Shown here: positions 44,717 to 53,775 of the stretch, piece by piece
How the letters are laid out: each line of letters starts with the position of its first letter
How positions within the stretch are numbered: position 1 is the stretch's first letter
Assembly: GCF_913055835.1 (NCBI RefSeq)
Contig: NZ_CAJXKQ010000003.1
Coordinates: 1 to 64,000, forward strand
Direction: 5' to 3'
Length of the DNA: 64,000 nt
DNA from: an uncultured Marinobacter sp.
GTDB lineage: Bacteria; Pseudomonadota; Gammaproteobacteria; Pseudomonadales; Oleiphilaceae
Made by a program: the position numbers and the translations under genes
Notes under the pieces: model-generated
Database searches by the model: none
The model's input: the letters and a program-made list of their open reading frames with translations, nothing else
What the model was told of the DNA's origin: nothing

Positions 44717-44803
44717 TGGTGCTCCGGGCCGGAATCGAACCGGCACGACCGTGAGGTCGAGAGATTTTAAGTCTCTTGTGTCTACCAATTTCACCACCGG
44801 AGC
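44717..44803 (-). tRNA. tRNA-Leu (anticodon UAA)
   Basis: On the minus strand the 87-nt gene begins GCTCCGG and ends CCGGAGC-A-CCA, a perfect 7-bp acceptor with encoded CCA. D-loop GTGAAATTGGTAGACACA, anticodon arm AGAGA-CTTAAAA-TCTCT giving UAA, a long variable arm (CGACCTCACGGTCG) as required for class II leucine tRNA, and T-arm GCCGG-TTCGATT-CCGGC. Confidence 0.97.
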
Positions 44804-44879
44804 ATTCGGGGGGAGGTTCTGACGGGCAGAATTGTATAAGTCTGCGTGGGGTAACGCAATTCGGATTCTGCCCTCGCGC

Positions 44880-45521
44880 TCAGGCGGCTGGACTGGCCTT
44901 AGCGGGCTTGGTTGCCCTGCCCTTGTAGATGTATCCGGCGATTTTCGGCGCCTTGGGGATATAGAGGTTTTCCAGTTCCTGGATTTCGAAGCCGGCGTGT
45001 CGGATCAGGTCGGCGATGTGGCGGTTGAGGTGGCAGCCGCCGGCGAGCTTTTTCCAGCCGGGGGTGATGCGGTGCTGCCACTTGCGGGTACCGTCGTCGG
45101 GGGATTCGCCATGTTCCAGGAACAGCAGTTCACCGCCGGGCTTGAGTACCCGCCACATTTGCTGGAGGGCGGCCTGCCAATCGGGAATGGTGCACAGTGT
45201 GAAGGTGAGCAATACGGTGTCTACCGAGTGATCTTCCAGGGGAATTTTTTCGCCCGGCAAATCGAGCCACTCTACCTTCACGGGAGACCTTGCCAGATTG
45301 GGCTGGGCCTTGCGGCGCATGCCTTCTGAGGGCTCCAGGCCGTACACCATGTCTACCTGGTCTGAATTGTAGAACTCCATGTTGATGGCCGAGCCCATGC
45401 CGACTTCCAGTACCACTCCTTTGGCATGGGGAACTACCTGGCTACGAAGTTTCATCACCTGGCCCATGGAGCAAGCGCGGTCTATGATGTGTGGCAGTAT
45501 CCTGTCTTCGTAAAAGCTCAT
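44880..45521 (-). CDS. Class I SAM-dependent methyltransferase
   Basis: 213 residues from MSFYEDRILPHIID; an ATG four codons earlier (45533) is possible but has no ribosome binding site. VLEVGMGSAINMEFY is the SAM-binding loop, LDLPGEKIPLEDHSVDTVLLT the acidic strand region and MWRVLKPGGELLFLEHG the post-motif III. It resembles the small phospholipid- or quinone-type methyltransferases of the Methyltransf_11 group. Substrate unknown. An Anr-like box lies just upstream, shared with the divergent oxidase operon. Confidence 0.85.
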   Translation of the reverse strand: MSFYEDRILPHIIDRACSMGQVMKLRSQVVPHAKGVVLEVGMGSAINMEFYNSDQVDMVYGLEPSEGMRRKAQPNLARSPVKVEWLDLPGEKIPLEDHSVDTVLLTFTLCTIPDWQAALQQMWRVLKPGGELLFLEHGESPDDGTRKWQHRITPGWKKLAGGCHLNRHIADLIRHAGFEIQELENLYIPKAPKIAGYIYKGRATKPAKASPAA

Positions 45522-45535
45522 TGGTTTACCCATAC

Positions 45536-45549
45536 TTGTTTTAAATCAA
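45536..45549. promoter_or_regulatory. Anr/FNR-type box between methyltransferase and cydAB
   Basis: TTGTT-TTAA-ATCAA matches the FNR/Anr consensus TTGAT-N4-ATCAA at 9 of 10 positions. A possible -10 for cydA (TATCGG, 45569-45574) lies near the spacing of a class II activator. Anr control of the cyanide-insensitive oxidase is known in Pseudomonas; here it is inferred. Confidence 0.5.
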
Positions 45550-45652
45550 GGGGTGCGACAAAACGCCCTATCGGGTTTAACGCCATGTTTAGTAGCATGG
45601 TAATCATCTGCCGGTAATAACAACACAACAAAATGAGCTAAGGCAGCGGCTG

Positions 45653-45678
45653 AACGGGTTCGCAGGGCCCGTTTTTTT
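45653..45678 (+). terminator. Terminator-like hairpin in the cydAB leader
   Basis: AACGGG (45653-45658), loop, CCCGTT (45668-45673) followed by further T residues to 45678. It has the form of an intrinsic terminator but stands only 27 bp before the cydA start, so it may be an attenuator or end a short leader RNA. Confidence 0.6.
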
Positions 45679-45704
45679 GATGTGACCGTTACCGGAGGGT
45701 TCCC

Positions 45705-47147
45705 ATGGAACTTGATCCTCTCATCTTATCGCGAATCCAGTTCGCGTTTGTGGTGTCATTTCACGCCATTTTTCCGGTGTTTACCATCGGCCTTGCTTCC
45801 TACATCGCGGTACTCGAGGGCCTGGCCTTCAAAACCGAAAATCCAGTGTGGGTGAAGCTCTCTGCCTTCTGGACCAAGGTGTTTGCCGTGGTTTTCGGCA
45901 TGGGGGTGGTGTCGGGCATCGTGATGTCGTTCCAGTTCGGAACCAACTGGAGTAACTTCGCCCAGGCCTCGGCCAACTTCCTCGGGCCGATGCTCAGCTA
46001 CGAAGTGGTTACCGCATTTTTCCTTGAGGCCGCTTTCCTCGGTGTGCTGTTGTTTGGGCGGGACAAGGTTCCGGCCGGTATCCACTTGCTGGCAGCAATC
46101 ATGGTGGCGACAGGCACGTTCATTTCCTCTTTCTGGATCCTCTCTGCCAATAGCTGGATGCACACGCCTGCGGGTACCGAGTTGAGGGAAGGCGTTTTCT
46201 ACGTAACGTCCTGGAGTGAGGCCATATTCAATCCTTCATTCCCTTACCGGTTCAGCCATATGGTTTTGGCCTCGTTCCTGACCGGCGGCTTTGTGGTGGC
46301 AGGCGTCAGTGCCTGGTACCTGCTGCTGGGTCGCGAAGTGGAGGCCAACAAGAAAGCCCTGTCCATGTGCCTGTGGCTGCTGCTGTTCATTGCTCCCACC
46401 CAGGCCGTAGTGGGTGATTTTCATGGCCTGAATACGCTGGAACACCAGCCGGTGAAGGTGTCAGCGATGGAAGGTAACTGGGAAACCTCCCGCAATGTGC
46501 CGTTGCTGCTGTTTGCCATTCCTGACCAGCAGAACCAGCAGAACCTGTTTGAGATCGGCATCCCAAGCCTGGCCAGTTTCATCCTTACGCACGAGTGGGA
46601 TGGTGAAGTGCCCGGGTTGAATGAAATCGCCGTCGATGAGCAGCCGCCGGTAGCGATTGTGTTCTGGTCGTTCCGGGTTATGGTGGGGATTGGTCTATTG
46701 ATGATTGCCTTCGCTGTAACCGGTCTGATCCTTCGGGCCGGCGGTCGCTACTGGCGTACCACCTGGTTCCTGCAGGGCATGCGATTCATGAGTGTTGCTC
46801 CCTTCATAGCGGTGTTGGCCGGTTGGTTTGTAACCGAAATCGGTAGGGCGCCCTGGCTGGTCTACGGACAGATGACCCAGGCCCAAGCACTTACCCCGTC
46901 TCTGACCGGCGGCATGGCGCTGTTTACGCTCATCGGCTATATCGTTGTTTACGCTCTGGTGTTCTCGGCCGGTGTCTATTACCTGATGCGGGTGTTGTAT
47001 GTGGGTCTCGAAGACCAGGATGAAGACGAACACGAGTCAGATCGGCCGAAGCGTCCGTTCTCCGCCGCACACGTGCCTTTCGAAATCGACCATAATTCCG
47101 ACGATACTGTTGGTACTGCCAAGCCCACACGCCAGGGAGGTCACTGA
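45705..47147 (+). CDS. cydA: Cytochrome bd-type quinol oxidase subunit I (CIO type)
   Basis: 480 residues. FAFVVSFHAIFPVFTIGLA holds a haem-ligand histidine, FSHMVLASFLTGGFVVAGV a second, and GDFHGLNTLEHQPVKVSAME is the quinol-site segment. The Q loop is short, as in cyanide-insensitive oxidases (CioA) rather than E. coli CydA, whose length is 522. It oxidises quinol and reduces oxygen at the inner membrane without proton pumping. GGAGG precedes the start. First gene of cydAB-cydDC. Confidence 0.95.
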   Translation: MELDPLILSRIQFAFVVSFHAIFPVFTIGLASYIAVLEGLAFKTENPVWVKLSAFWTKVFAVVFGMGVVSGIVMSFQFGTNWSNFAQASANFLGPMLSYEVVTAFFLEAAFLGVLLFGRDKVPAGIHLLAAIMVATGTFISSFWILSANSWMHTPAGTELREGVFYVTSWSEAIFNPSFPYRFSHMVLASFLTGGFVVAGVSAWYLLLGREVEANKKALSMCLWLLLFIAPTQAVVGDFHGLNTLEHQPVKVSAMEGNWETSRNVPLLLFAIPDQQNQQNLFEIGIPSLASFILTHEWDGEVPGLNEIAVDEQPPVAIVFWSFRVMVGIGLLMIAFAVTGLILRAGGRYWRTTWFLQGMRFMSVAPFIAVLAGWFVTEIGRAPWLVYGQMTQAQALTPSLTGGMALFTLIGYIVVYALVFSAGVYYLMRVLYVGLEDQDEDEHESDRPKRPFSAAHVPFEIDHNSDDTVGTAKPTRQGGH

Positions 47148-47149
47148 TT

Positions 47150-48151
47150 ATGGAACTGTTTGATCTGCCGCTTATCTGGGCATTCATTATCGGCTTCGGC
47201 ATCATCATGTATGTGCTGATGGACGGCTTCGACCTGGGCGTGGGGATTCTCTTCCCCTTCGCCCCGAATGAAGAAGCCAGGGACACCATGATGAACTCGG
47301 TGGCCCCGGTATGGGATGGCAATGAAACCTGGCTGGTGCTGGGTGGTGCCGGCCTTCTGGCGGCCTTCCCCATGGTGTATTCCATCTTCCTGCCCGCCCT
47401 CTACATTGGCGTGTTCCTGCTGCTGGCCGGGCTGATTTTCCGGGGCGTGGCGTTTGAGTTCCGGTTCAAGGCGCGTACTTCCCGCTACCTTTGGAACTGG
47501 GCCTTTGCCGGCGGCTCTACTGTCGCCTCCTTCGCTCAGGGTGCCGTGGTCGGCGCCTATATCCAGGGTTTCGAAACCGCTAACGGGGTCTATGTTGGCG
47601 GCGCACTGGACTGGCTCACGCCGTTTACGGTGCTGACGGGGCTGGGCATGCTGGCCGGCTACTCCCTGCTGGGTTCCACCTGGCTGATCCTGAAAACCGA
47701 GGGCTATCTGCAGCAGTGGGCTTACAAGATCACCCTGCCCTTGCTCCTGGCGGTTCTTGTGGTCTTTGGCATCATCGGTGTCTGGACGCCCTTTGTGGAT
47801 GACATGGTCCGTGAACGCTGGTTCTCCAACCTGACCATCATCTGGATTCTGCCGGTCCTGACACTGCTGTGCGCTATCCAGATTTACCGTTCAGTTCGTG
47901 ATCGCAAAGACGGCATGCCGTTCGTGGCCACCATGGGGCTGTTTATCACCACCTATCTGGGCCTGGTGGTCAGCCGTTGGCCCTATGTGGTTCCGCCGGA
48001 ATACACCCTCTGGGAGGCTGCGTCCGCCTACGAATCCCAGCTCTTCCTTTTGTTGGGCCTGCTGTTCGTGATCCCGATTGTTCTGGCCTACACGGCCTGG
48101 ACCTACTGGGTCTTCCGCGGCAAGGTGCGTGCCGGCGAGGGATACCACTAA
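47150..48151 (+). CDS. cydB: Cytochrome bd-type quinol oxidase subunit II
   Basis: 333 residues, eight to nine membrane helices. DLPLIWAFIIGFGIIMYVLM and DGFDLGVGILFPF at the N-terminus, NEVWDGNETWLVLGG-like WDGNETWLVLGGAGLLAAFP and FRGVAFEFRFKA are the standard CydB motifs. Partner of subunit I, 2 bp downstream. No small CydX-type gene was seen after it; the next gene starts directly after its stop. Confidence 0.95.
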   Translation: MELFDLPLIWAFIIGFGIIMYVLMDGFDLGVGILFPFAPNEEARDTMMNSVAPVWDGNETWLVLGGAGLLAAFPMVYSIFLPALYIGVFLLLAGLIFRGVAFEFRFKARTSRYLWNWAFAGGSTVASFAQGAVVGAYIQGFETANGVYVGGALDWLTPFTVLTGLGMLAGYSLLGSTWLILKTEGYLQQWAYKITLPLLLAVLVVFGIIGVWTPFVDDMVRERWFSNLTIIWILPVLTLLCAIQIYRSVRDRKDGMPFVATMGLFITTYLGLVVSRWPYVVPPEYTLWEAASAYESQLFLLLGLLFVIPIVLAYTAWTYWVFRGKVRAGEGYH

Positions 48152-49873
48152 GTGGCGGAGCCACAGGCCAAGGGTAGCGAGGGTGGCGAGAGGAATGCCT
48201 CCGCCACCGAACAGAAAGCCGTCAACGGATGGCTTGCAGACCTGGCCCGTGGCAGCCGCCTGTGGATTCGCGGCACCGTGGTTGCCGGCACCATTGCCGG
48301 CATTGCCACCATTATTCAGATGGTGCTCTTGGCCCGGATTATCCATCTGGGTGTGATTGACGAGGTCCCGGTTGCGGACCTCACTCCCCTCTTTCTAAGC
48401 CTGATTCTCGCGTTGGTTATTCGCGCCCTGGGCCAGGGATTCCAGACCCGGTTTGCGGCCCGTTGCAGCGAACAGGTTCGCCGCGATGCCCGTCGCCAGC
48501 TCCATAAGCACTGGCAGGCCACCGGACCGGTGGAACTGGGCCAGTCTTCGGCTGGCACCCTTGCCCGGGAATGGATTGACCACGTGGAAGCGCTGCACGG
48601 TTATTTCGCGCGGTTTCTGCCGCAGATGACCCTGTCGATGATTGTGCCGCTGCTGATTCTCGCCCTGGTGTTCTGGCTGGACTGGCTGGCCGGTATTTTT
48701 CTGCTGCTGTCTGCGCCGCTGATTCCGTTGTTCATGGCGTTGGTTGGCATGGGCGCGGAAAAGCTAAACCAGCAGCACTTTGAAACCATCAGCCGTCTGT
48801 CCGGCCAGTTCCTGGACAAGGTTCGCGGCCTGACCACCCTTCAATTGTTTGGCCAGACGGCAGGCGCAGCCGAGCTCATTCGCAAACGCTCCGATCACTA
48901 CCGGCGCGTTACCATGAAAACGCTGCGGGTCGCTTTTCTGTCTTCGGGGGTCCTGGAGTTCTTTGCCTCCGTGGCCATTGCCGTTATTGCCATCTACATC
49001 GGCTTTGGTTTGTTGGGATACATCACCTACGGCCCCTCCGAGGATCTGACCCTGTTTTCAGGCCTGCTGATTCTGTTGCTGGCTCCAGAGTTTTTCCAGC
49101 CGCTGCGAACACTCTCCCAGCATTACCATGATCGCGCAGCAGCGATGGGCGCAGGCACCGAGATTCTTGAACGGCTCGAATCCCCGGTGAACGTTGAGAA
49201 CACGACGGAAATCGCTCCCGTAGAGGGTGCGGACGACCGGATTGAGCTGCGTTCTGTCAGCAAAACCTTCCGGACGGATCAATCGGTGCTCCGGGATCTC
49301 ACACTGACCATTCGAAAAGCTGAAGTGATAGCCCTGACAGGCCCCTCCGGCGGCGGCAAATCCACCCTGCTCCATCTCCTGGCAGGTTTTCTGGCACCAG
49401 ACACTGGTGAGATGCACCTGTTCGGCGAGGCTCCGGGCAGCTTCCGGTTTGGCTGGCTGGGACAGAAAGGGTTTCTGGTTCAGGGCACCTGGGCCGATAA
49501 TCTCAGACTGACCACCCCTGATGCCTCGGATATTGCTATTGAAACCGCTCTGCGCAATGTCGGCCTCGGTTCTCTGCTCGACAGTCGCAAACAGGGGATT
49601 TACAGCCCGGTATCGGAGGAGGGCCAGGGGCTCTCCGGTGGTCAGGCCCGGCGGCTGAGTCTGGCCCGTATCTTTCTGGCGGATTACGACCTGATTCTGC
49701 TGGATGAGCCCACCGCAGGCCTGGACAGCGACAGTGAGGTGTTCGTGCTGGAGGCCCTGCATAAACTGGCGGTGGCTGGCAAAACCCTGATCTTCTCGAC
49801 CCACCACCAGGCCTTGCTGACCCTGGCAAACCGGGTGCTGTTGGTTTCCGACGGGGAGGTACGCGATGCGTGA
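48152..49873 (+). CDS. cydD: Thiol reductant ABC exporter subunit CydD
   Basis: 573 residues from a GTG directly after the cydB stop. Six membrane helices (GTVVAGTIAGIATIIQMVLL to the segment ending LLLAPEFFQPLRTL), then an ATPase with GPSGGGKSTLLHLL, LSGGQARRLSLARIF and LILLDEPTAGLD. With CydC it exports cysteine or glutathione to the periplasm and is needed for assembly of bd oxidase. It overlaps cydC by 8 bp. Confidence 0.93.
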   Translation: MAEPQAKGSEGGERNASATEQKAVNGWLADLARGSRLWIRGTVVAGTIAGIATIIQMVLLARIIHLGVIDEVPVADLTPLFLSLILALVIRALGQGFQTRFAARCSEQVRRDARRQLHKHWQATGPVELGQSSAGTLAREWIDHVEALHGYFARFLPQMTLSMIVPLLILALVFWLDWLAGIFLLLSAPLIPLFMALVGMGAEKLNQQHFETISRLSGQFLDKVRGLTTLQLFGQTAGAAELIRKRSDHYRRVTMKTLRVAFLSSGVLEFFASVAIAVIAIYIGFGLLGYITYGPSEDLTLFSGLLILLLAPEFFQPLRTLSQHYHDRAAAMGAGTEILERLESPVNVENTTEIAPVEGADDRIELRSVSKTFRTDQSVLRDLTLTIRKAEVIALTGPSGGGKSTLLHLLAGFLAPDTGEMHLFGEAPGSFRFGWLGQKGFLVQGTWADNLRLTTPDASDIAIETALRNVGLGSLLDSRKQGIYSPVSEEGQGLSGGQARRLSLARIFLADYDLILLDEPTAGLDSDSEVFVLEALHKLAVAGKTLIFSTHHQALLTLANRVLLVSDGEVRDA

Positions 49874-51482
49874 CCTGAAGCCGTGGCTGGACCTGATCTT
49901 CAAACGCCCGGGGCGCCTGGTTGTGGGCGGGTTTCTGATTCTCGCCACCCTGCTCTCCGGCATAGGCCTCTTGGCGGTTTCGGGCTGGTTTATTACCGAA
50001 ACCGCGCTGGTCGGCCTGCTGTTGGCCGCAGGCGTGGCGGCGACCATAAACCTGTACGTACCCGGCGGCGCCATCCGGTTTTTCGCCGTTTCCCGCACGG
50101 TGTTCCGGTACCTGGAGCGGGTCTACAACCACGATATCGTTCTGAGGCTGCTGACAGATATTCGCGTGGCTTTGTTCCAGCGCCTCTCACGCGCCAGCCG
50201 CGTTCGCCGTGGGGAGCTGAGCGGTGCCCAGTGGCTGTCCCGGCTCACCAGCGATGTGGATGCACTGGACACACTTTACCTGCGCCTGATCGCGCCTACG
50301 GCCCTTGCGTGCTTGGTAACGCTTCTGGTGGTGATTCTGGCTGCGGTTCTCTTCGATATCGGCACGGCGTTGCTGGTGGGACTGTTGCTGATTATTGCCC
50401 TGGTGATCGCCACCGCTGGGGTCTACCTGAGAACCTGGCGCCTGGCAGCCCGGCAAAGCGACCGGCAGGAAGAGTTGAGAACGGCGGTGATCGAACACAT
50501 CGAAGGTTTCCCCGAACTGACGGCGGCCGGGCGTACCGGTAAACATGCCGCCTGGCTGATGCGTCAGGCCCATCAGGTTACTTCGGAACAAGCGAAGGCC
50601 GATACCCGTGTAGGCTGGCATCTGGCCGGATCCCACCTGTTCGTCAACCTGTCTGCGGTTCTGGCGCTCTGGGCCGGCTTTGCGCTTTTCCAGTCGGGTT
50701 CGGTTTCCGGCCCGGTGCTTGTGTTAATGCCCATTGCCCTGCTCGGCCTCGCCGAGGTTTACGCCATGCTGCCCGATGCCTTCGGCAAGCTGGGCGCAAC
50801 CGTCGCATCCGCTGCACGATTGAACCGGGATTGTCGTGAAGAGGAGCAATCAGTAACAGCCACCGCCACAGTGTTGCCACCGAAAACGGCCCTTCTTGCC
50901 GACAATATTGCGGTAAAACATCCCGGATACGCGCCTTTGTTCACCCGGTTCAATCTGGAAATCGAGAACGGAGAACGCATTGGTATATTGGGTCATTCCG
51001 GCAGCGGGAAGTCTTCCCTGGCGGATGTACTCGCCGGCCTGCTGCCCACTGCCCAGGGTAGCCTGGCGCGAAAGGATTGCGTCTATCTCACCCAGAAAAC
51101 CGTGTTGTTTGAAGATACCCTCCGGGCCAACCTGTTACTGGGATCCCCTGAGGCCTCCGACACTGAACTCTGGAGCATTCTCGAGCAGATGGAGCTGGCT
51201 GAGCGCTTCGCCAGTGAACCGAATCAGCTCGATACCTGGCTGGGCAGCGCTGGCAGCCGACTCTCTGGCGGCGAGGCCCGGCGTGTGGCCCTGGCGCGGG
51301 TGTTATTGAACCCTGCGCCGCTGGTGATACTGGATGAGCCGTTTACCGGCCTGGATGCCGAAACCCGGGCGCGTGTCTCGAAACGGATGGAAACTCTTCT
51401 GGAAGGGAAAACCGTGGTTAGCCTGGCACACGGGCCGGATGCCCTTCCGGGCACCGACCGTGTGATTTATCTTAGCGTTTAG
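49866..51482 (+). CDS. cydC: Thiol reductant ABC exporter subunit CydC
   Basis: 538 residues. Transmembrane region (GRLVVGGFLILATLLSGIG, WFITETALVGLLLAAGVAA) followed by Walker A GHSGSGKSSLADVL, signature LSGGEARRVALAR and Walker B LVILDEPFTGLDAE. Forms a heterodimer with CydD. Last gene of the oxidase operon; its stop overlaps the convergent dehydrogenase gene by 4 bp. Confidence 0.93.
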   Translation: MRDLKPWLDLIFKRPGRLVVGGFLILATLLSGIGLLAVSGWFITETALVGLLLAAGVAATINLYVPGGAIRFFAVSRTVFRYLERVYNHDIVLRLLTDIRVALFQRLSRASRVRRGELSGAQWLSRLTSDVDALDTLYLRLIAPTALACLVTLLVVILAAVLFDIGTALLVGLLLIIALVIATAGVYLRTWRLAARQSDRQEELRTAVIEHIEGFPELTAAGRTGKHAAWLMRQAHQVTSEQAKADTRVGWHLAGSHLFVNLSAVLALWAGFALFQSGSVSGPVLVLMPIALLGLAEVYAMLPDAFGKLGATVASAARLNRDCREEEQSVTATATVLPPKTALLADNIAVKHPGYAPLFTRFNLEIENGERIGILGHSGSGKSSLADVLAGLLPTAQGSLARKDCVYLTQKTVLFEDTLRANLLLGSPEASDTELWSILEQMELAERFASEPNQLDTWLGSAGSRLSGGEARRVALARVLLNPAPLVILDEPFTGLDAETRARVSKRMETLLEGKTVVSLAHGPDALPGTDRVIYLSV

Positions 51483-52720
51483 CGGGTTTCCAGAACCTCA
51501 AAGGTCAGGCCCGCCTTGCTGGTGAGCCGGTCCATCAGCTTGCCGTCTAGCAACGAAGATGGTGTCCAGAACCCGCCGGGTTGATCCGCCGGAATGTCGA
51601 ACGCCAGGCACATGCCCGCTTCGCCCAGCATCTTGCCGGTGGAACCGTAGCCCGGGTCCTGGTCGCCGGTCACCTTGGTGATGATGGTTTTACCATCTTC
51701 CGTGCGACCTACGAACCGAAGGTCATAGAAACCGGCTTTCTGGGCTTCGGGGCTAGGGCCCTCGCCCGGCTTGGGCACGAACTTCTCTACCAGCCAGCGG
51801 GTAGGCTTGATCGCCGACGCCGTAAAGAAGGCTGCCAGCCCACCGGTGATGGCGTACGCGGCCAGACGGCCTTTGGTGCCACGGCCGGTCATCATGGCCT
51901 CGTCGTAGGTAAACTCCTTGCCGTAGCGAGCGTTCTGCAAGGCGTTGGAGCGATGCACCACCCTGGTATTGATGGCCCCCATCACGAACGGCGCCAGCCA
52001 GGCGTTGAAGGTCTTGTCGAACTCGGCACCCTTGAGACTCGGCTGACGGGTCTTGGAGCGATGGTCTGGCGGGCAGATGGAGAACGGATTGGCCAGTTCC
52101 TTGCGCAGTTTCGGATCCGCCGCCGCTTCCTTCGCCACGTTCATCATGGAGGCAACGGTTCCGCCGGAGAATTCGCCCTTGGCGGTTTTCACCCGCATAC
52201 GAACATCCCGGCATGGCGCGCCAAAGGTCTGCTCGGCCTGGTTCTGCAGGAACCACACCCCCATATCGGAGGGAATCGAGTCGAAGCCGCAGCAGTGAAC
52301 AATCCGCGCGCCGGAGGATTTGGCCTCCTCTTCGTAGCGTTCCACCATTTTGCGGATCCACTGTACTTCGCCCGTCAGGTCGCAGTAATCCGTGCCGCTG
52401 CGCACGCAAGCCTGTACCAGCGGCTCACCGTAAAGGGCATAGGGGCCGACGGTAGAAATGATCACCCGGGTTTGCTCGCACATGGTTTTCAGCGCGTTTT
52501 CATCGGAGGCATCAGCCAGAATGACCGGAATACCCTTGGCCTTGTCGCCAAGTTCGCCCTTCAGGGTGTTGAGCTTGCTCTCGGAGCGACCGGCAATCGC
52601 CCATTTCACCGATTGGCCCACTCCGTAGGTTTCGAGCAAGTAACGGGTAAGGATCTGGCCAACGAAGCTCGTGGCGCCGAACACCACCAGGTCATAGGCC
52701 GTTTCAGCGGATTTGGTCAT
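51479..52720 (-). CDS. Saccharopine dehydrogenase-like oxidoreductase (trans-acting enoyl reductase type)
   Basis: 413 residues. The N-terminal Rossmann motif DLVVFGATSFVGQILTRYLL and VISTVGPYALYGEPLVQACV are typical, as is CGFDSIPSDMGVWFLQNQA. A hydrophobic stretch near residue 300 (AYAITGGLAAFFTAS) suggests membrane contact, as in the lipid-linked members of mycobacteria and eukaryotic SCCPDH. NAD(P)-dependent reduction of a lipid substrate is a guess. Single gene. Confidence 0.83.
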   Translation of the reverse strand: MTKSAETAYDLVVFGATSFVGQILTRYLLETYGVGQSVKWAIAGRSESKLNTLKGELGDKAKGIPVILADASDENALKTMCEQTRVIISTVGPYALYGEPLVQACVRSGTDYCDLTGEVQWIRKMVERYEEEAKSSGARIVHCCGFDSIPSDMGVWFLQNQAEQTFGAPCRDVRMRVKTAKGEFSGGTVASMMNVAKEAAADPKLRKELANPFSICPPDHRSKTRQPSLKGAEFDKTFNAWLAPFVMGAINTRVVHRSNALQNARYGKEFTYDEAMMTGRGTKGRLAAYAITGGLAAFFTASAIKPTRWLVEKFVPKPGEGPSPEAQKAGFYDLRFVGRTEDGKTIITKVTGDQDPGYGSTGKMLGEAGMCLAFDIPADQPGGFWTPSSLLDGKLMDRLTSKAGLTFEVLETR

Positions 52721-52787
52721 TGCTCTTCCTTAGTCAGCTGTATTGAAAACGGGTTGATGGAAAATTGATCGGGTACTGGTACAGACG

Positions 52788-53204
52788 TTAACGAACTCCG
52801 ACGGGCGCTTTCGCCCCCATCAGGCGCATGAATGCGGCCACGCCCAGGCCCCAGAACCCGTTAAGAAGAAGTCCGCCTACCCAGGTCTGGGCAGACACAT
52901 CGAGCCCTTTCAGGGGAAATACCACCAGCATGGCGACTGCAGTGGGGCCTACTGCCCCTACAATGACATGCCCCAGCCAGAACTTCACCCCTGCGAGGCG
53001 TCCAAGAATCAGCCAGAGCACCATGCCCCACAGGCCGCCAAAGAACGCCAGGGATACAACTTGCGGAACGCCAAACGGTGGTACCGGAGACAGGTTAAAC
53101 GGCGCCGCCGGCACAATACCGCCCAGCCAGAACAGTGCGAACAGGCCCTGATGAAACACCAGGGTTGCGAGAAAACCACTTGCAAACGCCTTGAACCAAA
53201 CCAT
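52788..53204 (-). CDS. Uncharacterised small membrane protein
   Basis: 138 residues from the ATG at 53202-53204 (AGAGGA upstream); an earlier in-frame ATG would add 24 unlikely residues. Four hydrophobic helices (AFASGFLATLVFHQGLFALFW, VVSLAFFGGLWGMVLWLIL, HVIVGAVGPTAVAMLVVF, WVGGLLLNGFWGLGVAAFMR). Glycine-rich and without charged residues inside the helices. No assigned function. Confidence 0.65.
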   Translation of the reverse strand: MVWFKAFASGFLATLVFHQGLFALFWLGGIVPAAPFNLSPVPPFGVPQVVSLAFFGGLWGMVLWLILGRLAGVKFWLGHVIVGAVGPTAVAMLVVFPLKGLDVSAQTWVGGLLLNGFWGLGVAAFMRLMGAKAPVGVR

Positions 53205-53411
53205 GAACAATCCTCTGTTGGTATGAATAATTGGCCTTAACTCGTTGATTCTGCGTAGCTCATTTAACAACTGCAACCGATCTTAACAGTTTTGAGCGCC
53301 CGTTCTACTTTCCTGACCGCGCCCTTGAATCCGTCGTCACGGCCAATCGTTTGTCACACTTCCTGGTGCACACTGCGAGCCAGTGCACGAAACGATTTCC
53401 GGAGGTTCGAA

Positions 53412-53741
53412 TTGATCACCTTTTTACTGGTATTGAGCATCCTGCTTGTCCTGTTCAGCGTTTTTGTTTGCTGGCAGGTTCTTGAACAACGCAAAGTGAT
53501 CGCGCGAATGATGGAGAACGACGATATCGCAGATTCCGAGCAGGAACCGGAGCTGGTTATTACGCTGCGGGTGCTGGATCCGATTGCCCTGGCGAAGCGG
53601 GAATCGCGCTCTGCGCGCGTGCTGGCTGACAAACTGCCCGTCATGGTCCGCAAGATGGTGTATCAGGAAGTGATGAAAGAGCTCGAAGCTGAGATGACAG
53701 AACGTGAAATAGACGTGGACATGCAGATCGAATATCGATGA
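53412..53741 (+). CDS. Uncharacterised single-helix membrane protein
   Basis: 109 residues from a TTG at 53412, chosen because GGAGG lies 6 bp upstream. One N-terminal membrane helix (ITFLLVLSILLVLFSVFVCW), then a charged cytoplasmic or periplasmic region with VITLRVLDPIALAKRESRSA and a helical, acidic end. No known domain. Probably one transcript with the 157-residue gene 34 bp downstream. Confidence 0.65.
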   Translation: MITFLLVLSILLVLFSVFVCWQVLEQRKVIARMMENDDIADSEQEPELVITLRVLDPIALAKRESRSARVLADKLPVMVRKMVYQEVMKELEAEMTEREIDVDMQIEYR

Positions 53742-53775
53742 GTACGGCGTTCGGGATGTTTTTGGGGAGTGCAGG

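Noticed and set aside
44717-44803. tRNA-Leu as attachment site of an integrated element
   Set aside because: No integrase, no repeated tRNA 3' end and no composition change near it.
49058-50098. 346-codon open frame on the minus strand across cydDC
   Set aside because: Lies over the ATPase domain of CydD and the start of CydC; no plausible product.
51581-52768. 395-codon open frame on the plus strand over the saccharopine-dehydrogenase-like gene
   Set aside because: Composition is His/Arg/Gly-rich without domains; the minus-strand gene has a clear Rossmann motif.
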